NCBI RefSeq assembly: GCF_020360975.1
Contig: NW_025408667.1
Coordinates: 1,674,001 to 1,738,000 of the forward strand
DNA length: 64,000 nucleotides
From: Hirsutella rhossiliensis
Taxonomy: Eukaryota > Ascomycota > Sordariomycetes > Hypocreales > Ophiocordycipitaceae
Direction of reading: 5' to 3'
Positions within the stretch are counted from its first letter, which is position 1, and each line of letters begins with the position of its first letter. The translations under genes were made by a program, and so were the position numbers. This document shows positions 48,545 to 60,818 of this stretch, piece after piece. The notes under the pieces are model-generated. The model was not told where the DNA came from. It did no database searches and saw nothing but the letters and a program-made list of their open reading frames with translations.

Positions 48545-51500
48545 TTACGTCTGGTCTCGATTGGACCAGACTCCCGAGATCTTCGTCTTCTTGAGCACCG
48601 TGGCGGCCAAGTCTCTCAACGAACCACCCGTGAGAAGTTCCAGAACTTGCAGGTGAGCCTGCAGCTCCTTTCCAACCCAGTTGCGAAGTTCAATGGCGGT
48701 AAGTGAATCCAAGCCAAATGCGGTCATTGCTGTCGTCTCCATCTGAGCCGCCATGACCTCGTCGGAGACCATGAGGATAGCTCCAAGCTTCTTCTGGAGG
48801 CCCTGAGTAACGATCTCCTGAGCTTGTCCGGAATCGGACGCCAAGCTAAGCTTTTGCGAGATGGTCAAGTTTGCCAACTCGGCCGGGCCCGTGTCTTGTG
48901 TCACTTTGACCAGAGCTTCGTTCCGGAGGTAGGTGAACTTTCTATCCGAGGAATAGTAGGGTAGCGCAGCAGGGTTAGAAAACTTGAGCCCGGTGATACA
49001 CTGCTCGTCACAAGCGGTCCCGACTTTGCCTTGAATAGCCGCTTCCACAAGGGCCAGCAACTCTTGCTCGCTCATAGAGCTGCCCGAGATGTTCTTCATA
49101 ACCTCGGCCTGCTTGCCCTTGTCCTGCGTCAAGTATCCGACATCACTAATGGCAGTGAGGTTGAGAGACGTGGCTGCAAGGCCTCGGCGCCGGCGATGCA
49201 GAGCAAAGGCGTCGAGAAACGTGTTGGCGGCAGCATAGGCCGCTTGGCCCCTATTTCCAATGATGCCGGCAACCGAGGATAACACGATGAAGAAGTCGAG
49301 AGGGTGATCGAGAAGAGATTCGTGGAAATTCCAAGCGCTATCAACCTTAGGCCGGACAACGTCTTGATATTCGTCAAAAGTCATCTTCTCGAACAAGATA
49401 TCCTAGAATATGTCAGAGTACTGTTCGTCATCTCGCATTGCTAAGCAGCCACATACCTTAAGCACCATGGCAGCATGGATGACGCCTCTGACGGCAGGCA
49501 AAACGCCTTGCAGCTCTTTGACGAGGGCGCTAACCTGAGCACCATCCGAAGCGTCACATTGCCTGACATGAATCGAAGCGCCTTCGCTGTGGCAGTCCTG
49601 GATAAGCTGTTGCAGCTCGCTTGTCATAGCGCTACAGCGAGAGAGAAGAACCACATGACGGGCGCCTCGTAGAACCATCCTTCGGGCCAGGGATTTTCCG
49701 ACGCCGCCAGTACCGCCGATGATGACATATGTGCCATCTGGTGGCAGGTAGGACGTCTGACTTGGATGAGTGGCCTGTAAAGTATCGAATTAGTCTCTTA
49801 TTCGTACGATAGAGAGGCATCATGTCTCCCTCACCTTGACTTTTTGGTTGGATGCCGTATGACTGACAATCAACTTGCCACTCGTCTTGCCGCTTTGCAA
49901 CATTCGAAGGGCTGCCTCAACCTCTCCAATACCAACTGTCGAAATTGGACCAATGGGCTTCACGACCTTTTTGGTTAAGAGGTCCATGACGGCAACTAAA
50001 ACTCGACTCATGATCTTGGGTCGCTTTGAAGCCAACAATGTCAAGTCGACGGAGCTGAAAGTGCAATTCTCGTCAAACTTGGCCATCTCTAGCCTCGTGT
50101 TGGCAACGATGTCTCTTTTCCCGATTTCTATAAATCGTCCAAAAGGTGCGAGACAGTTCCACGTCTCCCGTAGCAAGTCGCCCGCCAAGGAGTTGAGGAC
50201 GACGTCAACGCCTTTGCCCCCTGTAGCCTCTCTCAAAGTAAGGCCGAAATCAGTATCGCGGCTATAAAAGATACGTTCCTCGGGAATGCCGTATCTATCC
50301 ATAAGTAGCTGTTCAGGGTGGCAAACCACTCAATCCCAGCAACGGTTGCTCAATATAGTTGAGCAACCGTCAACTCAATCAACTCAATCGAGTGTCTGCT
50401 GAATAAGCTTGTCAATTCAATTCATGCTCCCGTTGATTGATGGATTGATGAGATTGCCGTTGACGGTCAGGGATCCTGTAGGGTAGGTGGCCAAGGCGAA
50501 ATGTAGGTACGGATTGGGTATATAGCTACCACTAACCTTACAGGTTACTCAGGCCCGTTGTAGGTAAGCCTGCTCTCCTCTTCGGGGAACAGGGCCCCCT
50601 GTTCCGTTGGAAGAGTCGACGCGCTGCGCGCATCGACGCGCTTCACAACAAAGTTCAATCTCTCGCCTCAGTTCCACTTACACTTCTCGATTCTTCCACA
50701 ACGCCTTGGCTGATCTAAACATTCCTATATGCAATGAGCGAATCTCCTGAGCCTTCTTCTCCCTTGCCGCCATCAGGCGATTCAGGCGACTCAGGCCCCG
50801 TTCCCCATCTCGAGTGGGATGCCTTCCCCTGGCATCACTTCCGCGGCTATACCAAGTCTCAACGCGCCGGCAAGCTCAAATCGTGGATCTGGAGCTTTGG
50901 GTTCGACATTGAACATCAAGCTAACGTAGATAATCGCCTCTGGGTCTGTGAGCGGTGTTTACCGAAGAAATCGCCGAAGGGACCCGTGAGCTTCGCGGCA
51001 AGGGACCCTAAACATTGAGCGCCATCTACATGATGCTCACAATGTTATTGACCCATCAGGTAGACGGTTACCGAAGGGTTCTACAACCAACAAGCGTTCT
51101 ATTGCCCAATTCTTCAACCTCGATGCCAATGACCAGAAGGAGCAAGCATTCATTAACAAGCTAAAAAACCAATTCGATAAAGATGTCTTCCAATCTCTCT
51201 TGCTTGCTTGGATCACCGAGTCGAATGTTGCCTTCCGCGCAGTTGAAGCCCCTCGATTCCGGCGTCTTCTCGAATACCTCAATCCCTCGATCGCCCTGAC
51301 TCAAGCCCACATGACACACTCGACTATTCGAACGAAGCTTTTCCAAGAATACCACCAGTACAAGCATATTGTGATAAAGGAACTGAGGAGCGCCCGGGCA
51401 GATACACCTTGCGTTTGACGGCTGGAGATCGCCCAATCGCTATGCGCTTAATGGGATTGCTGCGTTCTATCTCTCTAAGGAAAAGCGGCCACAGAAGATC

Positions 51501-54500
51501 ATCCTTGGGCTCCTGAACTCCGAGAGTCTCATACTGGCGAGAATATAGCGTCGCAGGTGGCGGAAGTGATCGAATCATTCGAGATTCAAGACAAGATCGG
51601 GTATTTCACGCTTGACAATGCGAAGAATAACGATACGGCGGTAGCAGCACTGGGACACGTTTTTAATTTTGAAGGAAGCAGAGACGGGTCCGCTGCTTTG
51701 GGCATATCATCAATCTCGTGGCCAAAGCGCTGCTCTTTGGCAAAGATAATGAAGTCTTCAAATCAGAAGAGCGACTCGACCTGGACCTTGCTCGACATGA
51801 TCTCTGGCGGAAGAGGGGGCCTATTGGCAAGCTCCACAACCTTGTCCACTGGATTCATCAATCGGATAGGTTAACGTACATGCTTCGGGATCTACAACGC
51901 AAGAGGGACAGTACGAAGAAACCAGTTGACGTTCTAACGGATAACATGACACGATGGTTGTCCCATTATAAGATGATGGATCGAGCCCTTCTACTGCACG
52001 ACTTTCTTGACGACCTCGTCGCATTGGAACAGTTCGAATATACCCGAAGCAGGTCAAAGAAGAAAGACATGCCTGCATGCCTCCGAGATTCTGACCTGCT
52101 GACCGGTAACGACTGGACAGTGATCAGCCACTTTCGGAATATTCTTAAGCACTTCGAAAATGCCATCAAGGCCCTCGAGGAGATGCCCAGATTCGGGTGC
52201 GTAAGGGCGGCAACCTCGTGGCATACGGAACAGCATGGGATATTATCCAAGCATTCGAATATCTCCTTGAACGATTGGAAGAGGCAAAGGAATTCGCCAA
52301 GGATGTGCCTGATTCCGAGCATTTCGCGATAAACGTCGAATTGGGGTGGAAGAAGTTGGAGAAATACTATATCAAGTTGGTTGAGTGCCCGGTATATTAT
52401 GCTGCAGTCGCTCTCCATCCCGCCTTGCGACTGCAATGGTTTGAGGAGGCTTGGGCTCATCGACCTGAATGGGTCCTTGAGGCACGACGGATTGTTCGGG
52501 GCATCTGGGAACGCGACTATAAGTCATTAATTCTCAGCGATGACGAGGCTATTCCGATGGTTAAACGTCGAAAGGTTGACGACTTGAACGAGTTCCAACA
52601 GTTCCGACTGAGGCACCGGCTACAAGCTGGTCAGACGGCCACAACCCGTCGTGGGCCACCTACCGCCGATGAATTCGATCGCTGGACTGTTGATATCGGC
52701 GCAGATGACGGAGACATCACGGATCCGTTCCAATACTGGCAACTCAAAGAGTCAACGTATCCCAGACTTGCTCGAATGGCCTTTGATATGCTATCTATAC
52801 CGCCAATGTCAGCAGAGTGCGAGAGGGCGTTCTCATTTGCTGGGCTAATGGTCACACGACTACGCAGCCGGCTTCAGGCTAACACGATCAATGCAGGCCA
52901 GGCAATTCGGTCTTGGCTGAAGGCAGGGCTAATACCCGACTACCAGGGGATTATTGATGCTTCAGTCGATGACGATGTCTTCCCCGAAGAGGTGCCCCAC
53001 GAAGGACGAGAAGTTGATGGTGTTGAGGACCTTAAGTAGCTTACTAATAGGTAGGGTAGGGCATCAACTCCATCAATCAACGCAATCAATTCAACGAGGG
53101 CTTGGATTGCTCAACTCAACGAGAGGTTCGCTGATGTAAGCCGTCAATCTACTCAATTTGACTCTTTGGTTGAGTTGATTGAGTGGTTTGCCACCCTGTA
53201 GCTGTTTTTTGTCGGCGCTGCTAACAGTGGCATAGATGTCTGCGCCGATCATTTGCGATAGTTGGATAGCCGCCTGTCCAACGCCGCCAGAGGCCGCATG
53301 GATAAGAATCTTCTCGCCCGGTTGCATGCGCGCGAGTTCGGTGATGCCATAGTAGGCCGTGCTGTAGACGACGGGGAGAGACGCGGCGACAGGGAAGCTC
53401 ATGTCTGCTGGAATGACGGCGGCGCTACTAGCGTGGCAGGTGGCGTACGTGCCGTAAGCTCCTCGGACCATGGCGCATACGCGATCCCCTACCCGAAGGG
53501 TGTGGACGTTCCGACCGACGCGAGTGGCAATTCCGCTGCATTCGACGCCTAAATATGGGCTAGGGACTTGACCCATGCTAATGACGACGTCTTTGAAATT
53601 CATCCCCGTAGCAGCCACCTTAATTTCGATTTCTTCATCGTCGAGGCAAAATTCGGCTTCATCCGTCCAATACAGCGAGTCGATGGCGCCATAGTTGCCG
53701 ATGACCACCTTGAGGCGCCTCCCTGATTGTTCAAAGTCTTGCAGGTACGGCGATGTCGATAGCGTTTCACGGAAAATGGTGAGGTTCACGTCGTCCTCGC
53801 AGACGACGCGAGGAACTACAAGCAGGCCTTCTTGTTCCGCAAACTCGAATTCGCCATCTAGGCCGTCTTTAGAGGCCTGGGAGGCGGAGAGCGCTTCCAT
53901 GATGAGCTTGGCTCGCTCCGTAGGACCCAGCCGGGAGCCTACGTCCAAGTCAAGCATGGCTGCTACTTTTCCGGACTCAGAGCGAACCGTACGCAAGAGA
54001 CCTTGCGCCATGTTCTTGTGCGGTGACTCCGCGAACCGGTAAGCACCCGCCGTGACCCACAGAATCGAATCACCATGGAGAAGTAGGCGCTGAACACGAG
54101 CAAACGTTGCTGCCGTCATATTGTGAATCAAGGGGGCATCCATTTCGGCCAAGCAGATGTATCGGACGGAGGAAGAGGGCTCAAGCTTAGAGAGAGGGCA
54201 GATGGATGCCTTGGAACCAGCACGGGCAATCAGGGCCAAAAGAGCGCTCACAAGCCGGTCGGACTGGTCCTTGTCGGATATGATAACAGTAGCAGCGGCT
54301 TTATCCTCTGCGTGATGACCATTGGTACGCTTAGTTGTACCGTTTGAGTTTGAGATACCGTTCGCGAGGCCATTGATTTGAAAGGCGTTGTCATTCGTCT
54401 TTGGCTCGATCTTTGTGCCGTCTGCTTGTGCTCTGCCGTCCTTCAGGGGCTCCCACTTGAGCTTGTAGCAAAGGGAGCGCGGGCTTGGTTCGTCCAATTC

Positions 54501-57500
54501 TTGATTACTGACCGGTGTCATCCTGAAGCCCGCAAACCTAATGACAGGATTGGCCGTATCGCTGTGCCAACCATCAATGCAAAAGTCGACTACCCCTAGG
54601 CTGGCAGGGTCTGGGCGGCCGTGAGCAACAACCTTGATCTGCTGACCTGCTTGATTAGGCAAGGGAGTACAAATATCAATTTCTTTAATGGCCAAGGGCA
54701 TGAAGAGGGATGCCATCTGATCGCGACCTGCGCCAAGAATCACGAAGGTGTGCTGGAACATGAGGTCGATGAAAGCTACCGGGAGGATGGACGGTGTTTC
54801 GTATGAAAATGGCATTTGAGGCGCCGTGTCGGGGAAGGCAACGGTACTCGTGGCAAAGTTACCGCGGCTCGTCAGCCCCGCCTCGGGTCGCAATGTGAAA
54901 CTCGACGTATAGCATGCACCATTGCGTCCGAGCTCGGCATAAAAGTCGTCCAGTGAGACGCGCCGCCCTCCAGGCTCTATCGCCTGCTTCCGCCGAAATA
55001 TCGCACCCTGGGGCTTTAGGCTGGTGATCGACTTCTCCGTCTTAGCTTTCTTAATGTTGATGAGACCGCGGCAATGCTCGAGCCAGCCCCTGCTGGACAC
55101 CCATGATGAGATGGTGAACTCATCCCAATCGTTGGAGTATGCCCTTGTTCCCTCGCCGTAAGCCCTCATGGACAAGACAGTCTCGAACCGGACATCATCG
55201 TCGAGAATAAGGGCCTTAGACGACCGAATCTCGCGCAGGCGGTAGCCCGAGATGTCGGACATGGCGATACCGCGAAGTTGCGCTCGTTGGGAGGCGGCCT
55301 CGACGGCCATGGATAGGTAGCCGGCCAGGGGGAACGTGGCAAACGACTGCATGCGGTGGTTCTTAATCCAAGGCACGTCGGAGGAGGACAGTACGTTTCG
55401 CCAGACGGGCTCCGTTTCATTATAGGTGTCCTCTAGGCGGCCGAGCAAGTCATGGCGAGGAAAAGGAAGCTTGCGGTGCTGCTCGCTGGCGCGCGACTCA
55501 TACCAGTACTTATGCTCTGACCAGGGATATGGAGTTAAGCTATCTAACAGGGCCGGCCTTTGGGTCTCGCTGTTGGTTTGGTTCACCTGGCAAAACTCGA
55601 GTCGGGCGCCACTCATAAAAAGATTTCCGGCTAGTTGAAGCATAGAGAAGGTGGAGTGCTTGTTGCGTACGAGCGACGCAAAGTAGTTGACCTTTCCGTG
55701 TTGGTGGTCTATGGACTTCAGGATCTGTTTTATAGGACCCTCGAGGGCTGAGTGAGGACCTATCTCGACGACGATGTTAGGCTCGGATTCAGCACAGAGC
55801 TCGACAATTGCGGTGGAAAAAAGCACCGGATTGGTTAGGTTTTTAACCCAATAGTCCGGGCCAAGAGATGTCTCGCCGCGTCTGCCCTTAAGAGCAGAGT
55901 AGAATCTCACGCCATCCTGGATCGGCCTGGGTGTCACATGCTTAATTGCAGCCATATACTCGTCCGCAATGACTTGCATGTGCGACGAGTGGTAGGCAAC
56001 ATCGACCCGTAGCTTCCGTTGAAATAGCCCTTTCTTTTCTAGCTCAACGGCGAGGGCATCAATGCTCGCCTCATCCCCTGATACCGTGACTGAATTAGGC
56101 GAGTTTTCACACGCCACCGTGACGTTAGATAGATGGTGGAGCTTAATCATGCGATTGACCTCGGCAGACCTTGCGCCAACTGCAAGCATGGCGCCGGAGA
56201 GATGAGGATTTTTTATTTTTATTTGTGAGGAAAGCTGGCCTCGGTGGTAGGCAACGGCCATGGCGTCCTCGAGGCTAATGGCACCTGCAGCAAAGGCGGC
56301 GCCGATTTCACCGCTAGAGTGGCCCACAACGATAGAAGGCTTGATTCCCCAAGACGACAGCAGCGCGGTGAGACCGAGCTGAATGGCGGTGCAGGTGGGC
56401 TGAGAGATATGCGCCTGTCCCAGGCCGCTCTCCCCCGGGCTCTTGGAAATCTCCTCGACTATTGAAAATTCCGCCCCTAGACGGCCAAGACAGTCTGAGG
56501 CAGCCTCAATGGTGTCGGCAAAGACTGGGTGCGACTGCAGAAGCTCGTAGCCCATTTTGGCCCATTGAGCCCCCTGTCCGGTGTAGACAAAGGCCAGCTT
56601 GGGGATCCGCACAGTCCGCTTCGGGGCGGCTGTGTTGCCGTTCAGAGCTTGACCGAGCTCGTTGCAAGTCGACGTGACAATGGCGACTCGCCACGGTAAA
56701 AGGCTTCTTCTCTCGCCAAGGGTGTAAGCAATATCTCGCAGCAATCGTTTTTGGCAAGCTTCGGGGTGCTTCTCGACGTAAACGCCGACATGAGATGCCA
56801 CGAGCTGGGCTGCGCCCTCCTCGTTGGCGCTTAAAACAACAAGCTGAGGAAACTCGTTACTAGGCTTCTGAGGGAGGTCAGGAGCAACGACTGGGGCACG
56901 CTCCAAAATGACATGCGCGTTGGACCCGCCGAAGCCAAAGTTGTTTATGCTGATGAAGCGCTTGTCCTTGGGCCAGGGGTGAATGTTGACAGGAACCTCT
57001 ATGTTCCATTCGTCTAATGGAATCGCTTCGTTGGCCTTCTCAAAATTGACGTTTGGCAAAATGAAGCCTTTTTCTAGCATCAGAGTCGCTTTGATAATAG
57101 AGACGATGCCGCTCACGTTCTCTAGATGACCAAAGTTGGTTTTGCTAGAGCCCATGTAAAGGGGTGATCGCTTCGTTCGCCCGTCTCCAAACACACGATA
57201 TATGGCGCCAGCCTCAACGGGGTCGCCAGCCTTCGTGCCAGTGCCGTGAGCCTCGATATACCCTGTCTCTTTTGGGGATACTTGGGCGCGTGCGTAGACG
57301 TCGCGCATCAGCCGCTCCTGAGCGTCTCCGCTGGGCGCCGCGATGCCTAACACAGGTGGATGGTTAGAGTCTGGCGATGTCTAGAGGTTGGATGATAAAC
57401 AAACCTGATGTCTTGCCGTCATGGTTCGTACCAGACCCGACAATGATGGAACGGATCTTGTCGCGGTCCTTGAGTGCTTGCCCAAGGGGCTTGAGAATCA

Positions 57501-58360
57501 AACAGGCAACGCCCTCGCCCCTCGCAAAGCCAGACTTTGCGCGATGGTCAAAAGCGAACGTCTTACCATCGTCATTGAAAAGGCTAGGCAGAGCGTCAGG
57601 TATGACTGGGTTTGGAAAAGCAGGAAACATACCCCATCATAGACATGGAGATGGTATCGTCGGGCTGCAGATGCAGATTACATCCTGCCACAATGGCTGA
57701 ATCCGACTCGCCGGAGCGCATGCTTTGCACAGCCGAGTGTAGAGCATACAGACTAGACGAGCATGCTGTATCGACGGCGAAGCAGGGACCGTGGAGGTCG
57801 AAACAATATGAAATGCGGCCAGCTTGGACGGACTGATGGTTGCCGGTGGCGTCGTACATGGGCACCTGGTCCACCTCTTTCAATGTACCCATGCGATAGT
57901 CAGACGATCTGGCGCCGACAAAAACACCCATGTTGCTTCCGGCGATGGAGGTCTTGGGGAAACCCGCGTTCTCTAGAGCTTCATATGCACACTCGAGGAG
58001 TTGTCGTTGTTGTGGATCTTGATCGAATGACCTGATAAGCTCAAGAGCACTCTTTGATGCGGATTTCTGTTACGTACCCATGGCTCTGGCCTCCTGCTCC
58101 GATATTTGGAAAAACGGCGCATCAAACTGTGCGAGGTCGCGGCGAAGAAAATAGCCTCCTTTCTGATTAAAGCAACCCCGTTTCTGGGGATTTGGATGGT
58201 AGTAGGCATCACTGGAGAACCTGTCCTCGGGCACAGGTCCCCAACCGTCTCCTGAGCGCGAAACGGTTGTCCAGAAGCTGTCGAGTGTGGACACACTCCC
58301 TGAGAGTCGGCAGGACATGCCTACAATAGCGATGGGGGCCGGGGCCGGAGGCATCATCAT
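48545..58360 (-). CDS. Highly reducing polyketide synthase (KS-AT-DH-ER-KR-ACP), disrupted by a hAT transposon
   Basis: Six exons: 58,078-58,360; 57,633-58,017; 57,405-57,583; 49,835-57,346 (split by a transposon at 50,314-53,198); 49,457-49,774; 48,545-49,402. Introns are 49-60 bp and GT-AG. Ignoring the transposon and one TSD copy, the coding length is 6,642 nt (2,213 aa) with no frameshift. Motifs are KS DTACSSS (Cys about 180), EAHGTGT and NFGH; AT GHSSGE (about 625); a DH box near 946, where H-x3-G-x4-P has Ser for Gly; ER GGVGQAA (about 1,637); KR GGTGGVG (about 1,845); and ACP GLDSL (Ser about 2,160). I find no methyltransferase motif and no thioesterase or reductase at the end, so release needs another protein. 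The insertion in ER should abolish synthesis of the full enzyme. Confidence 0.93.
50306..50313 (+). repeat. 8-bp target-site duplication, hAT in PKS (left)
   Basis: TAGCTGTT, identical to 53,199-53,206. Eight bases is the standard hAT duplication length. Confidence 0.95.
50314..53198 (+). mobile_element. hAT DNA transposon inserted in the PKS ER domain
   Basis: A 2,885-bp element with matching termini, CAGGGTGGCAAACCACTCAA at the left and its exact complement at the right, and an identical 8-bp TSD. Subterminal DNA is rich in ACTCAATCAA/TTGAGTTGATTG motifs. A 12-bp perfect hairpin (arms 50,342-50,353 and 50,359-50,370) lies near the left end, as is common for transposase binding regions. It encodes a plus-strand hAT transposase relic. 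The perfect ends and TSD, together with an otherwise unbroken host gene, indicate a young insertion. There is no RIP signature. Confidence 0.95.
50734..53039 (+). pseudogene. hAT transposase with several frameshifts
   Basis: It starts MSESPEPSSPLPPSG at 50,734. A BED-type zinc finger (WVCERC, later ERHLHDAH) is split by a frameshift near 51,015. The catalytic region follows in pieces with frame changes near 51,390, 51,530, 51,690 and 52,195: HLAFDGWRSPN, YFTLDNAKNNDTAVAALGH and FGHIINLVAKALLFG. The last 280 codons (52,197-53,039) are open and include the hAT dimerisation block LSIPPMSAECERAFSFAGLM. The element may be mobilised in trans by another hAT, but its own protein cannot be made as written. 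Confidence 0.85.
53199..53206 (+). repeat. 8-bp target-site duplication, hAT in PKS (right)
   Basis: TAGCTGTT, matching 50,306-50,313. One copy belongs to the PKS coding sequence. Confidence 0.95.
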
Positions 58361-58675
58361 GACGCCGTGAAGAAACGACGATGGATCACGGAGATGCTCA
58401 ACTGATGGACGATAGGAGAGGAGGTTTGGGGAAAGGGGGGGGTTCCAGCCTGAAGAGGGAGCCCGAGTCTCACAGTCTGAAGTTATGTAAGGCCGATGCA
58501 GGGAGGGAGCATAGCGTAGGGTGAAGGGACTGTTTCTACGACACTGGAGGGTTGATTAGGCAGCTACCAGTCTAGATTTATGGCAATTCGAACCCTGATT
58601 TGTTTGGCTATCCAATCCATCGGCATTCTAAGGTGACTGTATGTAGTCTAGCAGCTAGTGATATAAGATAGTGGG
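58361..58675. promoter_or_regulatory. PKS upstream region
   Basis: About 310 bp between the PKS start and a hAT fragment. It includes a G-run (GGGGAAAGGGGGGGG, about 58,428-58,441). It should contain the core promoter, but I see no clear TATA box or paired CGG/CCG site. The upstream region may have been shortened by the neighbouring transposon debris. Confidence 0.35.
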
Positions 58676-58800
58676 GTGTTTTGTGCACGGATGGCTGCTC
58701 TCGATCCCTCCCTGTCAGCAGAGTGCGAACGTCTCTTTAGTACCACTGGGCAAATGGTGTCACCGCTGTCAAACGACATTCCGCCCCGGTCGAGGAGGTG
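58676..58800 (+). pseudogene. hAT transposase C-terminal fragment
   Basis: The frame reads ALDPSLSAECERLFSTTGQM, the conserved hAT dimerisation motif, then VSPLSNDI, after which it is unrelated. It is the part missing from the hAT fragment at 38,590-39,166, which is on the same strand, but the two need not derive from one copy. Confidence 0.65.
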
Positions 58801-58869
58801 TCCCGACCCAGATGGGCACCGTTCTTGTGTATATAACTGGGGCCTTCGTCCCCTTGACTTAGGCAGTGG

Positions 58870-59169
58870 TCAAGGCCAATAGACTCTCTATACCCGTCAT
58901 ATGCATGGCATCTCTCATTTCCTTTGATAACCGCCACGGACTCGATTGGAAGCCAGCGCGATATGGATTACACAGACGTTACGGCCGTGGGTGCGAAATG
59001 GCCTAATCGACGCCGTGGATACGTTGATTGACGTGTCAAGAGGAGAATGCGAATAGCATTATATGGAGTCCGGGGGATGATACTGGACATACTGCCGGTT
59101 AGGGCGCTCGGAGACGGCTCAACGTCTTCAATTCAACTCAATCGTCATCTGAAGGCAATACAGGCAGGG
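58870..59169. other. Intergenic DNA, nothing recognised
   Basis: Normal base composition and no coding support. It contains ATTCAACTCAATCG, similar to subterminal motifs of the hAT element, but no terminal repeat. Confidence 0.4.
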
Positions 59170-59752
59170 ACCCCCGTGCCTTTAAAGAGGCACGGATCCG
59201 TTCCCCTCATGTAATCGCCGCCGCTGATTGGCCCACAAGCACGATTATGTGAGCAGCCAAGCTTCAATAGGGAAGCCAGATTCGCAGTCAAACTGCCCGC
59301 AAGCGTGACTACCAACTTGGCTGCCAGCTTGTCAAACCAATGGGCCCACAGTCTTTTGAATCAGTCAATTGATGAGAATTATTTGAGAAGCAAGAACTCA
59401 TTGAAAGGCTGCACAATATCGTGCAGCTTGCTCAGAACGCGGATGGAAGTGTTGTTCTTCTGGGACAGTGGCAGCTGCTGCAGGAGTGGGGCGTCACAGC
59501 GTGACTACTAGCATAATTGCTAACTTACCTGCAAATCCGACTGCCACTCCCTCCGCCTGCAAGCTAATCCGACGACTGTCACTCTACCAATTCAACTGCC
59601 AATTCGACTGCTAACTTAGCTATCTTAGACGGCCAGTTTCTAATTGCGAATCTGGCTGCCTGCTTGACCGCTGATATCATCGGCTAGCGGGCCAATCAGC
59701 GGCGGCGATTGCATAAGGGGCACGGATCCGTGCCTCTTAAAGGCACGGGGGT
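59170..59752. mobile_element. MITE-like element with long terminal inverted repeats
   Basis: About 583 bp. Termini of about 63 bp are inverted copies: ACCCCCGTGCCTTTAA, then GAGGCACGGATCCGT, then AATCGCCGCCGCTGATTGGCCC, with a few mismatches. Each end also has a small internal hairpin (GTGCCT with AGGCAC). No transposase frame is present. The interior has degenerate repeats of the type TCGACTGCTAACTT. No target duplication is obvious next to the ends. Confidence 0.8.
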
Positions 59753-60818
59753 AATTATTGGCTCCCTCAACGGGACCAATGATGAGTAAAATCAAAGGTG
59801 CATTTGATCAGGCAGGAGAAGGGGAAAGGGAGGGTAAAGCCACCTGATTCGTCGCCTACTCACACACGGGTGCGGCACCAGACCAAAAGCCCAACAGTCC
59901 ACAGCGATTAAGCATTGAATGCACTACAGAGTAATATTTATTTTACAATTTAGGATGGACTAATGGCTTCAATTCAATTGATATAGTTTGTATGGTCAGG
60001 GCGCCTTTTTGCGGTACCGGTGAGGGGGGTGTATCGGCGATGGGTGGGGCATGGTAACCAGTGTGGCGTACGGTGTCTAGTCACCTGTAACAAGGCACCT
60101 GTTTGCGTTAAAAGGCGCTACAATCTGCCGCTAGCCTGTGCTGTTTCCAGGAACTGCACACTGGAGCCGGACAGGTCTGGAGTAGCATCGGGGCTACTCA
60201 GTGGCAAACCATGAGGCATTCCATCAGGGCAACAGTTAGAGCGGTTTGCGACACCCCGTTATAGCTTCGGCGCCACATTTACGTTTTCGCCCTTGGGGGG
60301 AGGAGGTGTTGCAACCAGCATAGTACCCGTGCTCCGCCCCACTCGTTTCACTTTCGTTCCTCAACCAGCTCCGACGATTACGTCTCGGGACGAGTCAGCT
60401 GTGCCGCATTTCTTCTAGTCCGATTATCATCTTAAAAGCGCTAGCGCGTGGTATCTGGCTCGAAAGCGTCGTCTCCTGTATATTTGACCGACGAAGGTAC
60501 CGAAGTAGGTGTGGAAAGCTCTGATGATGCTGATGCTAGCTACTGGCCCCATCTCTAGTGGAGGGGGCCACGCAGGCTAATAGACCTGTGCGAGGCTGCA
60601 ACCCCTGCAAACGATGGCTAGGCTGCACCCAGCGTTTGGGCAGTGAATTGGCCCTGCACGCCTGGGTGGTCCTGCCTGTGATTCTGCCCGGTTTGCAACA
60701 GTAGGGTTAGCTAAGCGACGTCACGCCCTGTATCTTAGCAGTGACAGTAACTAAGGCGTCTCTGCCCTATGCTTTACTATATTTACATCTACTGTTCAAC
60801 TATTGTGTTTTGCTCAAC
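59753..60818. other. Intergenic region upstream of the acyltransferase
   Basis: No gene is supported. At about 59,985-60,060 it holds the second copy of the motif seen at 47,690-47,750 (AGTTTGTATG...GGGTGGGGCATGGTA). Around 60,193-60,260 are sequences loosely like the hAT termini (CAGTGGCAAACC and GGTTTGCGACACCCC). The 3' part must carry the acyltransferase promoter. A short leader precedes the ATG in CTCAACATGG. Confidence 0.45.

Noticed and set aside
48392..48706. 104-codon plus-strand frame at the PKS 3' end
   Set aside because: Its coding half is antisense to the ACP region; no domain of its own.
53262..57836. Several plus-strand frames across the PKS
   Set aside because: Antisense shadows; the minus strand has continuous PKS domains.
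60180..60260. A second pair of hAT-like termini near 60,197 and 60,241
   Set aside because: Similarity to CAGGGTGGCAAACC is loose, the spacing is tiny and no TSD is visible.
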